DNA of 8,376 bases from an uncultured Actinomycetes bacterium (GCA_937907435.1 CALCIA010000363.1:1-8376); one strand, 5' to 3'; positions 1 to 5,927 are shown, counted from the first letter of the stretch. The notes: a model not told the origin generated them from the letters alone. Numbers and translations: made by a program.

Positions 1-162
1 TCCCGTCACGGATCCGTGCCACTCCCGACGCACTCCCGTGACGCTCCCGCGCACGACCCGCCACACCTTCCGCACACCCGCCCCTCTCGCCACGGCCACA
101 GCCTGCCCGGGCCGTGGCGAGAGGGGCGGGTCCTTCTCCGGGCGACAGCTTGCGGGCCCCCG
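1..162 (-). repeat. Dispersed ~160-bp element, copy A, downstream of the PHP gene
   Basis: This stretch matches the reverse complement of 8140-8300 over about 160 bases with about 15 differences by hand count. Positions 61-128 are identical in the two copies. Differences cluster at 28-60 and 129-165. The element contains a 12-bp palindrome (CACGGATCCGTG, 7-18), a CTCCCG motif repeated on an 11-bp pitch (22, 33, 44) and a long hairpin (76-131). The minus strand is given because that is the sense strand of the adjacent PHP gene. The left end is cut by the window, so its true boundary is unknown. No transposase or plausible gene lies inside; the open frames crossing it look like by-products of GC-rich sequence. 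The repeat is seen directly; its function is not known. Confidence 0.93.
76..131 (-). terminator. Perfect 22-bp hairpin 52 nt after the PHP stop, possible terminator or 3'-end stabiliser
   Basis: Bases 76-97 pair perfectly with 110-131, leaving a 12-nt loop. The stem is nearly all G/C. It lies 52 nt past the PHP stop codon in the sense direction. There is no U-tract after it, so it is not a classical intrinsic terminator. GC-rich hairpins lacking U-tails have been proposed as terminators in actinobacteria, and they can also block 3' exonucleases. The same hairpin follows sucD. Confidence 0.55.
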
Positions 163-183
163 GCCCGCCCAGAGGTTCCCGAC

Positions 184-996
184 CTACGGCCGCTGAGGCA
201 CCTGGGGCTCGCCGAGGCCGTAGGTGTCGTAGGCGCCGAACTTGGCGAAGGTCTTGTGGGTCGGGCCGTGGAAGTCGGAGGAGGCGGTGGGGACGAGGTC
301 GAGCTCGGCGCAGAGGTCGAGGAGGTGGCGGGTCTGCTCCTCGGTGTGGGTCGGGTAGAAGGTCTCGACCCCGTCGGCCCTGAGGGAGCGGATCAGGTCG
401 TCGACCTCGCCGGGCGCGGAGATGTCCCAGTAGGGGTGGGCGATGACGGCGACGCCGCCGGCCTCGCGGATCAGGGCGATCGCCTGCGCGGCGTCCGGCC
501 AGCGGCGGGGCACGAAGGCTTTGGCGCCGGGGACGAGGTACTCCTCGAAGAAGGGGCCGAGATCGCCGGTGGCGCCGGCGGCCTTGGCGATGTGGGGGCG
601 GCCGATCGAGTCGGCGCCGCCCGCCTCGCGGATCGCGTCGTCGAGGGTGAGGTCGAAGCCGAAGCCGCGCAGGTTCTCGACGATCTCGGCGGCGCGGGCG
701 CGGCGCTCGTCCTGGGCCCGCTCGCAGGCCGGCTCGATCTTCGCCAGGTCGACCCAGTAGCCGCAGATGTGCAGGTCTTCGGCGTACTCATGCACGCACG
801 ACATCTCCACCGCGGGCACGATCTCGACCCCGTGCTCCCGCCCCGCTGCTTCGGCCCCCGGCACCCCCGCGACGGAGTCGTGGTCGGAGAGCGCGAGCGT
901 CGTCACCCCGGCCTTGGCAGCTTCCGCGACGACATCTCGCGGAGCGAGCTGACCGTCCGAATGGGTGGAATGGCTCTGCAGCTCGATGAGTGGCAT
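184..996 (-). CDS. PHP-domain metal-dependent phosphoesterase, RNase AM/TrpH(YciV)-like
   Basis: A 270-aa protein with PHP-domain motifs in order: the N-terminal QSHSTHSDG block (residues 7-15), SDHD (37-40), Glu64 in the PAVEMS strand, His76, GRPH with His135, IAHP with His187 and SDFH (Asp241, His243). The order, the IGRPH and AVIAHP motifs and the length fit the TrpH/YciV branch. In E. coli that enzyme (RNase AM) degrades short RNAs 5'-3', trims rRNA 5' ends and hydrolyses nucleoside 3',5'-bisphosphates; applying that role here is inference. The first metal-ligand position, usually His in D-L-H-x-H, is Gln7 in this protein. The start is the ATG at 996. It has no Shine-Dalgarno, and a TAGACT box sits 9 nt upstream, suggesting a leaderless message. 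No signal peptide is visible, so it is probably cytoplasmic. It is divergent from the carboxylase gene. Confidence 0.88.
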   Translation of the reverse strand: MPLIELQSHSTHSDGQLAPRDVVAEAAKAGVTTLALSDHDSVAGVPGAEAAGREHGVEIVPAVEMSCVHEYAEDLHICGYWVDLAKIEPACERAQDERRARAAEIVENLRGFGFDLTLDDAIREAGGADSIGRPHIAKAAGATGDLGPFFEEYLVPGAKAFVPRRWPDAAQAIALIREAGGVAVIAHPYWDISAPGEVDDLIRSLRADGVETFYPTHTEEQTRHLLDLCAELDLVPTASSDFHGPTHKTFAKFGAYDTYGLGEPQVPQRP

Positions 997-1069
997 CGGC
1001 GGCGCAGTCTATTTGCCCGAGCACGTCCCTCCCTCCAGGGTCCCAGACAAATAGACTCCGCCGCCGATG
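994..1069. promoter_or_regulatory. Mirror-image divergent leaderless promoter pair for the PHP and carboxylase genes
   Basis: Bases 994-1015 and 1048-1069 are inverted copies matching at 21 of 22 positions, and each arm ends in a start codon. Each arm reads CAAATAGACT, then nine G/C bases, then ATG. TAGACT (1052-1057 plus; 1011-1006 minus) fits the TAnnnT -10 consensus. It would put transcription start within about 3 nt of each ATG. Neither side has a Shine-Dalgarno. The 32-bp centre (1016-1047) is not symmetric and shows no clear TTGACA-type -35 box. Alternatively the arms are an operator for one dimeric regulator controlling both genes. Confidence 0.68.
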
Positions 1070-2830
1070 TTCAAGAAGGTCCTAATCGCCAACCGCGGGG
1101 AGATCGCGATCCGCGTCGCTCGAACCCTCCGCGAGATGGGGATCGGCTCGGTGGCCGTGTATTCGGAGATCGATCGGGACGCGCCGCACGTGCGCGAGGC
1201 CGACGAGGCGTTTCTGCTCGGCCCGGCGGTGCCGGCGGAGAGCTACCTGAACATCGCCAAGATCATCGAGGTCGCCAAAGAGGCCGGCGCCGAGGGCATC
1301 CACCCCGGCTATGGCTTCCTCGCCGAGAACGCCGACATGGCGCGGGCGTGCGCCGAGGCCGGGATCACCTGGATCGGCCCACCGCCGGAGGCGATCGAAA
1401 TGATGGGGTCGAAGACGCGGGCCCGCGAGATCATGGACGAAGCGGGCGTGCCGATCGTCCCCGGCTCGACTGAGGTCGCGCCGGATCTCGACGCGGCACG
1501 CAAGCAGGCCGACGAAGCCGGCTACCCGGTCGCCTGCAAGGCCGCGGGCGGCGGCGGCGGCAAGGGCTTCCGCGTCGCGCGGACGCCGGACGACCTGCAG
1601 GACGCCTTCGAAGGTTCGGCGCGCGAAGGCGAGAAATTCTTCGGCGATCCGCGCGTCTACATCGAGCGTTATCTGGAGGATCCGCGCCACGTCGAGGTCC
1701 AGGTGCTGGCCGACTCGCACGGCAATGTGATCCACGTCGGCGAGCGCGACTGCTCGATCCAGCGCCGCCACCAGAAGGTGATCGAGGAGGCCCCGGGCCC
1801 GCACGTCGACGAGGAGATGCGCGCGCGGATCGGCAAGATCGCCACCGACGCGGCCGCCGCGGTCGGCTATCGCGGCGCGGGCACGATCGAGGGCATGCAG
1901 GTCGGCGACGAGTACTTCTTCCTCGAGATGAACACCCGCGTCCAGGTCGAGCACTGCGTGACCGAGATGATCAGCGGCCTCGACATCGTCCGCGAGCAGA
2001 TCCTCGTCGCCGCGGGCGAGCCGCTCTCGATCTCCCAGGAGGAGGTCGACCTGCGCGGCTGGTCGATCGAGTGCCGGATCAACGCCGAGAACGCGGCGAA
2101 GAAATTCGCTCCCGCCCCGGGTCCGATCGGCCCGTCCTACCGCGAGCCATCGGGCCCTGGCGTGCGCGTCGACTCCGGCGTCGAGGGCGGCGGCGAGGTC
2201 ACGCCGATGTACGACCCGATGGTCGCCAAGCTCGTGGTCTGGGACGTCGACCGGGAGAAGGCGACGCGGCGGATGCTGCGGGCGCTCGACGAATACGACA
2301 CCGGCGGCCTGCAGACGCTGATCCCCTTCCACAAGGCGATCCTGCGCACCGAGCAGTGGGCCAAGGGCGAGACCTGCCGTGACCTGATGGAGGACACGGA
2401 CTGGCTCAAGTCCACCGCGCCCGAGGTGGTCGCCGCGCCGGAGCCCTCGGAGGAGGGCGGCGAGGTCGTCACCCGCGACTACAAGGTCGAGGTCTCGGGC
2501 AAGCTCTTCGACGTCAAGGTCATCGGCGAGGCGGTCGCCGGCGCCGCGGCTCCGTCCGCGAACGGGCGCAAGCCGCCGAAACGCGAGCGCAGCAGCGGCG
2601 GCGGTGCCGCGGCCTCCAGCGAGTCCCTGCCCTCGCCCCTCCAGGGCACGATCCTCAAAGTCGCGGTCGCCGAGGGCGCCGAGGTGAGCGAGGGCGACCT
2701 GATCTGCGTGATCGAGGCGATGAAGATGGAGAACGAGATCACCGCCCACCGCGCTGGCAAAGTGACTTCGCTGAACGTGGCCGAAGGCGCCGCGATCGGC
2801 TCCGGCGACGTGATCGCCGTCATCCAGTAG
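1067..2830 (+). CDS. Acyl-CoA (acetyl/propionyl-CoA) carboxylase alpha subunit: biotin carboxylase fused to biotin carrier domain
   Basis: A 587-aa cytosolic protein that uses ATP and bicarbonate to carboxylate its own biotin; a separate beta subunit then transfers the carboxyl group to acetyl- or propionyl-CoA. The biotin carboxylase part spans about residues 1-447. It has the N-terminal KVLIANRGEIA motif, HPGYGFLAEN (79-88), the ATP-grasp glycine loop GGGGGKG (161-167), Glu276 and Glu288 as likely metal ligands, the MNTRVQVEH catalytic block (288-296) and Arg337 in ECRINAEN. A linker rich in Ala, Ser and charged residues (about 450-520) leads to the biotinyl domain, with AMKMEN and biotin-accepting Lys553. 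Length and fusion match actinobacterial AccA/AccBC/PccA proteins of about 590 aa. Acetyl versus propionyl preference lies mainly in the beta subunit, which is absent here. The ATG at 1067 has no Shine-Dalgarno; see the upstream mirror element. Confidence 0.96.
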   Translation: MFKKVLIANRGEIAIRVARTLREMGIGSVAVYSEIDRDAPHVREADEAFLLGPAVPAESYLNIAKIIEVAKEAGAEGIHPGYGFLAENADMARACAEAGITWIGPPPEAIEMMGSKTRAREIMDEAGVPIVPGSTEVAPDLDAARKQADEAGYPVACKAAGGGGGKGFRVARTPDDLQDAFEGSAREGEKFFGDPRVYIERYLEDPRHVEVQVLADSHGNVIHVGERDCSIQRRHQKVIEEAPGPHVDEEMRARIGKIATDAAAAVGYRGAGTIEGMQVGDEYFFLEMNTRVQVEHCVTEMISGLDIVREQILVAAGEPLSISQEEVDLRGWSIECRINAENAAKKFAPAPGPIGPSYREPSGPGVRVDSGVEGGGEVTPMYDPMVAKLVVWDVDREKATRRMLRALDEYDTGGLQTLIPFHKAILRTEQWAKGETCRDLMEDTDWLKSTAPEVVAAPEPSEEGGEVVTRDYKVEVSGKLFDVKVIGEAVAGAAAPSANGRKPPKRERSSGGGAAASSESLPSPLQGTILKVAVAEGAEVSEGDLICVIEAMKMENEITAHRAGKVTSLNVAEGAAIGSGDVIAVIQ

Positions 2831-2837
2831 AGCGGGA

Positions 2838-2966
2838 GGGGGAGCCGGGTAGGCCCCGCCTTCGCGCACCTCCTCCCTGCGGTCGGAGGAATGAGGATCG
2901 CGCCTTCGGCGCGAGGAACACGCAAGCGAGTTGTGGAGGCTCAGGCGGGGCCTACCCGGCTCCCCC
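2838..2966. repeat. Long inverted repeat (24-bp perfect arms, 81-nt centre) just after the carboxylase gene
   Basis: Bases 2838-2861 pair perfectly with 2943-2966. The 81-nt centre has its own hairpins: 2871-2876 with 2885-2890 (6 bp), and 2898-2904 with 2908-2914 (7 bp around a TTC loop). It begins 8 nt after the carboxylase stop, so in RNA it could fold as a branched stem and act as a terminator or 3'-end stabiliser. No U-tract follows. No target-site duplication is visible. A non-autonomous mobile repeat (REP/MITE type) is the alternative explanation. Confidence 0.8.
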
Positions 2967-3012
2967 GCCGACGAGCCAGCGCCACCTCGTCACAATGCCT
3001 CAACAGCAGCCG

Positions 3013-3061
3013 GTTGATGGGCCGAAAACCAGACATATAGGCAGGTTTTCGGCCCATCAAC
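3013..3061. repeat. Perfect 18-bp inverted repeat with 13-nt A/T-rich loop
   Basis: Bases 3013-3030 pair perfectly with 3044-3061 around a 13-nt loop (AGACATATAGGCA). The stem holds an AAAACC/GGTTTT segment and the loop has a 7-base A/T-rich core (CATATAG), unlike the surrounding GC-rich DNA. It lies midway between two convergent genes. A bidirectional terminator, a protein-binding site or a foreign short repeat are all possible, and the sequence does not decide between them. Confidence 0.8.
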
Positions 3062-3139
3062 GTGGAGTGGAGCCGGCCCTTCGTCCCTTTCAGCTTTTAG
3101 GAGCCCCCCGGACGCGAGCGCCGCACTCATGCTTTCCGA

Positions 3140-3255
3140 GGAGGGAGACCTGACCCCCTCCGAACGGCTTGTAACGAGGGCCCTGAGGCCAACTCGGTCA
3201 GGCCCCTAGGCGATCCAGCCCGAGTTTGAGAGAGGAGGGGGTCAGGTCTCCCTCC
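3140..3255. repeat. MITE/REP-like element with 22-bp perfect terminal inverted repeats, 116 bp
   Basis: Bases 3140-3161 are an exact inverted copy of 3234-3255 around a 72-nt centre. The arm core is GGGAGACCTGACCCCCTCC. The centre carries weaker secondary pairing: 3177-3186 with 3199-3208 (9 of 10), and AACTCGG at 3191-3197 with CCGAGTT at 3220-3226. The layout of short element, perfect ends, structured interior and no coding resembles non-autonomous MITE or REP-doublet elements. No target-site duplication is evident. It starts 25 nt past the sulfatase stop on that gene's sense strand and could also end its transcript. Confidence 0.75.
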
Positions 3256-3280
3256 CCCGCCGGCCCACCGAAGAACGGGC

Positions 3281-5161
3281 TCAGTGTTTGTGGGCTTTTT
3301 CCCGTTCGCGCCGTTCGCGTTCCCGTTCGCGCTTTTCGCGTTCGTGTTCGCGTTCCCGCTGTTCCTTTTCCTTTTCGCGCTTGACCTTGAGCTGGTCGCG
3401 CTTGGTCAGCGGGAGCTTTTCGGCGACTTCGCGGCAGGTGCGCCCGGAGCATTCCTCGAGGCGGACCAGTTCTTCGTGCAGGAAGTTGCGGATCGGCGCG
3501 TAGTTGCGGTCGCGGACGATGTTGTTGAGCTCGTACGGGTCCTTGTTGATGTCGTAGAGCTCCTTCTCGCCGTCCGGCCACTCGATGTACTTGTAGGGGC
3601 CGAGACGGATGCCGTAGTAGTTCTTCGGCGGCGCGACGACCGAGGCGTGGGCGGCCGCTCCACGGGCGCTCGCGCCCTTCACGCCGAGCTTGCCGCGGGC
3701 CTTGCCGGCGGCGGTCGATTCGCCGGTGGCGGCGTTGCCGTCCTGTTCGACGTCGTTGGTCTGGACGAAGGACTCGAAGAGGAGCGGGCGGCGCGTGCGC
3801 AGGCTCGGGTCCTGCATGAACGGGACCAGCGAGGTGCCGTCGACGCTTTTGTCCGGCGTCACCCCGGCCAGTTCGAGGATCGTCGGGGCGATGTCGATCG
3901 TCGAGGCGAACTGCCCGGTTTTGGTGTTCGGTTCGATCCCCGGCCCGCGGATGATCAGCGGCAGGTGGGTGGCGGGCTCGTAGGCGAGGAACTTGCCGCC
4001 GACCAGGCGGTGCTGGCCGAAGAAGAAGCCGTTGTCGGAGGTGAAGATGACGTAGGTGTTGTTGATCCGGCCCAGGGCGCCGAGCTGGTCGAGGATCTGC
4101 TTCACCCCTTCGTCCACCGACAGCAGCGCCGCCAGGCAGTTCTGGTAGTAGACGCGGTAGGTGTGGATTTCCGTGGCGCTCAGGTAGGGCGCTTCGCGGA
4201 TGAAGCGGGGCTTGTCGTTGACGTTGCCCTCGTTGAAGCCTTCGGCGCGGTTGTCCGGCAGCGGCGCCCCGGCGAAGCGGCCGATGTGCCGTGACGCCGG
4301 CTGCGGCCCGGCCGGGCGGCGGAAGTCACCGTGCGGCGAGGTGTAGTCGACCTGCATGTAGAACGGCTGTTCCGGCGAGGTCGCGGCGAGTTCTTCGGTC
4401 GCCAGCTGGTTGAATTTGTCGGTCTCGTAGTAACAGGGCTGCCCGTTGAGCGGCGCGTAGGGGCAGCCGGCGTCGTCGATCGCGCCGTATTCGCGCGTTT
4501 CCCAGGAGCCCGAGTTCCCGTAGGGCCCTTCGACCACGCCGTTGTTGTTCAGCAGGTAGCCGTAGGCGTAGTGGTTCGTGTCCGAGTTGAGGATGGTGTG
4601 CCACGAGTTCCAGCCGGGCGGCACTTCGGTCCCCGGGCTGTAAGGCGCGTCGCCGTAGCCGTTGAGGATCTTGCCGATGTGGATCGTGCGGTAGCCGGCG
4701 CCCTGCAGCCAGGTCGCGATGTTGTGCGAGTAGGCGAGGCGCGACTGGAAGCCGGTCCAGCCGCCGTTCGGCGGGACGTTGCCCTGGACGTGGTTGTTGT
4801 GGGCGTAACGGCCGGTGAGGAGGCTGACGCGGGAGGGGGCGCAGAGGCTGTACGGGGTGTAGTAGCGGGTGAAGGTGACCCCTTGTTCGCCGAGCAGCTG
4901 CAGGGTGTTCGGCATCGCGAATTCTTCGCCGCCGTTCAGCGTGCGGACGCCGTCGTAGAGCTCTTCCAGCGTCTGGTCGTCGGTCTGGATGACGACGAAG
5001 CTCGGTTTCTGCACTTCCGAGGCTTTGGCCCGCGCCGCGCTCGCTTCCTCGCTGGTCGCCATGACCAGCCCGAAGAGGAGCGCCATGGCCGCGATCGCCG
5101 CGGCCACGCGCGCGGCCACGCCGCCGCGCCACGACTGGGTATTGAGATCACGCAAGGTCAT
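3281..5161 (-). CDS. Secreted or membrane-anchored Cys-type sulfatase (S1 family) with a charged C-terminal tail
   Basis: A 626-aa sulfate-ester hydrolase. Residues 1-45 form an N-terminal signal or anchor with a hydrophobic run at about 18-36, so it should act outside the membrane. The sulfatase signature C-A-P-S-R (Cys107-Arg111), followed by LLTGRYAHNNHV, marks Cys107 for conversion to formylglycine. Likely metal and active-site residues are Asp61-Asp62, His277 (SPHGDF), Asp376-Asn377 (TSDNG), His384 and Lys390. ELYDINKDPYELNN (535-548) is the usual end of the fold. The signature resembles N-acetylglucosamine-6-sulfatase-type enzymes, but the substrate cannot be read from sequence. Oddities are a low-complexity insert at about 466-511 and a Lys/Arg/Glu tail at 594-622. 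No formylglycine-generating enzyme is encoded here. The ATG at 5161 is the only start preserving the signal; it has no Shine-Dalgarno. The HAD gene lies 82 bp upstream on the same strand. Confidence 0.94.
   Translation of the reverse strand: MTLRDLNTQSWRGGVAARVAAAIAAMALLFGLVMATSEEASAARAKASEVQKPSFVVIQTDDQTLEELYDGVRTLNGGEEFAMPNTLQLLGEQGVTFTRYYTPYSLCAPSRVSLLTGRYAHNNHVQGNVPPNGGWTGFQSRLAYSHNIATWLQGAGYRTIHIGKILNGYGDAPYSPGTEVPPGWNSWHTILNSDTNHYAYGYLLNNNGVVEGPYGNSGSWETREYGAIDDAGCPYAPLNGQPCYYETDKFNQLATEELAATSPEQPFYMQVDYTSPHGDFRRPAGPQPASRHIGRFAGAPLPDNRAEGFNEGNVNDKPRFIREAPYLSATEIHTYRVYYQNCLAALLSVDEGVKQILDQLGALGRINNTYVIFTSDNGFFFGQHRLVGGKFLAYEPATHLPLIIRGPGIEPNTKTGQFASTIDIAPTILELAGVTPDKSVDGTSLVPFMQDPSLRTRRPLLFESFVQTNDVEQDGNAATGESTAAGKARGKLGVKGASARGAAAHASVVAPPKNYYGIRLGPYKYIEWPDGEKELYDINKDPYELNNIVRDRNYAPIRNFLHEELVRLEECSGRTCREVAEKLPLTKRDQLKVKREKEKEQREREHEREKRERERERREREKAHKH
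3296..3382 (-). repeat. Arg/Glu/Lys codon repeat encoding the sulfatase tail
   Basis: Codons 594-622 of the sulfatase alternate CGC/CGG/AAG with GAA. All 12 glutamates in this stretch use GAA. The result is a degenerate hexamer array (CGCGAA/CGGGAA) prone to slippage, encoding a mixed-charge segment likely to be a single helix or disordered. Confidence 0.85.
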
Positions 5162-5169
5162 TCAGAAGC

Positions 5170-5175
5170 GCCCTA
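5170..5175 (-). promoter_or_regulatory. Possible -10 box (TAGGGC) for the sulfatase, weak
   Basis: On the minus strand TAGGGC lies 8 nt before the sulfatase ATG, nearly the same spacing as the TAGACT boxes of the PHP and carboxylase genes. The last base departs from TAnnnT and there is no visible -35. Co-transcription from the HAD promoter is equally possible. Confidence 0.25.
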
Positions 5176-5227
5176 CCGCGAGGAAACCACCGGCGGCTGC
5201 CGGAGTTGCGCTCCGCAAACTAAAAGA

Positions 5228-5252
5228 CGCTCAGGACGCCCGCTCAGGACGC
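5228..5252 (-). repeat. Tandem 13-bp duplication across the HAD stop codon
   Basis: CGCTCAGGACGC occurs at 5228-5239 and again at 5241-5252, a period of 13 bp. The second copy includes the HAD stop codon (5244-5246). Because 13 is not a multiple of three, gain or loss of a unit could alter the C-terminus or the distance to the sulfatase. Confidence 0.8.
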
Positions 5253-5927
5253 GCCGAGCTTCGCGGCGGCTTCGCGGAAGTTTTTCACCGTCGCGGAGGG
5301 CGCTTTGCGGCCTTCGAGTTTCTCGCCGTGGCGGTTGACCCAGATGACCGGGACGCCCATTTTGAGGACCGGGGCGATGTCGGTCGTGTAGTTGCAGCCG
5401 ATGTGGAGCCAGCCTTTTTTGCCGCCGATGCGGCGCGCGCACTCTTTGAAGTGGACCGGGTCCGGCTTGTAGCTGCGGACCTGCTGGGCGGTGACGACGA
5501 GGTCGAGTTCGGTGCGCAGGTGGCGCCGCGAGATCCCGAGCAGTTTGTCGTCGATGTTGGAGATGATCCCGATCTCGTACTTTTTGCCGAGCCGGTCCAT
5601 CGCCGCGTTGGCCTCGCGGAAGGGCAGCCAGTAGGCGACGCTGTTGGGCAGGAACTGGGCCCGCGAGGGCTCGATCTCCCAGCCCAGCTCGCCCGCGACT
5701 TTGACGATCGTGCGGCGCAGCACCTCGGCGTAGAGCTCGTAGGAGCCCGCCATGACTTCGGCCTGGACCTCGAAGAAGCGGTCGAGGAAAGGCTGCTCTT
5801 CGAATGAGAAGCCGTCTTTGTCCGCCTCTTTCTTGACGGCCTCGACGATGCCTTTCTCCCAGTCGATGAGGGTGCCGTAGCAGTCGGTCGTGACCCAGTT
5901 GATGTTTTTGAGTGAGGGCAGGGCCAT
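5244..5927 (-). CDS. HAD-superfamily hydrolase, haloacid-dehalogenase type II-like
   Basis: A 227-aa cytosolic protein with the HAD motifs: motif I TTDCYGTLIDW with nucleophile Asp15, motif II IISN with Ser123, motif III Lys154 in SYKPDP, and motif IV GCNYTTD (177-183) with Asp183. Asp-x-Tyr in motif I rather than Asp-x-Asp is typical of L-2-haloacid dehalogenases and relatives, not of phosphatases, and the length fits. The helical cap lies at about 25-105. The first acidic position of motif IV is Cys178. As I recall, the DCYGTLIDWE subgroup often has a non-acidic residue there, so I do not call the protein dead. The substrate is unknown. The ATG at 5927 is chosen because the motif begins right after it and a longer frame would overlap sucC. 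There is no Shine-Dalgarno. It may be co-transcribed with the sulfatase 82 bp downstream. Confidence 0.87.
   Translation of the reverse strand: MALPSLKNINWVTTDCYGTLIDWEKGIVEAVKKEADKDGFSFEEQPFLDRFFEVQAEVMAGSYELYAEVLRRTIVKVAGELGWEIEPSRAQFLPNSVAYWLPFREANAAMDRLGKKYEIGIISNIDDKLLGISRRHLRTELDLVVTAQQVRSYKPDPVHFKECARRIGGKKGWLHIGCNYTTDIAPVLKMGVPVIWVNRHGEKLEGRKAPSATVKNFREAAAKLGAS

Larger units (their letters stand above)
2831..3280. other. 450-bp convergent intergenic region with three inverted repeats and no supported gene
   Basis: Both flanking genes end here. Apart from the three inverted repeats at 2838-2966, 3013-3061 and 3140-3255, I see only unstructured spacer at 2970-3010 and 3062-3139. A 26-codon frame from the ATG at 3129 overlaps the third repeat and lacks a well-placed ribosome binding site, so I do not call it a gene. 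Confidence 0.8.

Noticed and set aside
76..131. Classical Rho-independent terminator
   Set aside because: The stem is strong but no U-tract follows in either direction, so I list it only as a possible terminator-like hairpin.
1082..2869. 595-codon open frame on the minus strand opposite the carboxylase gene
   Set aside because: It mirrors a gene with complete catalytic motifs. Its product is a low-complexity Arg/Asp/Leu/Ala/Gly string with no recognisable domain, as expected from GC-rich codon bias.
3129..3209. 26-codon frame starting ATG CTT TCC in the convergent gap
   Set aside because: It overlaps the inverted repeat, has no properly spaced ribosome binding site, and the repeat arm explains its sequence.
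3284..5338. Two long plus-strand open frames (3284-4294 and 4331-5338) opposite the sulfatase
   Set aside because: They are antisense to a convincing sulfatase, are rich in Val/Arg/Ala/Gly and show no domain motif.
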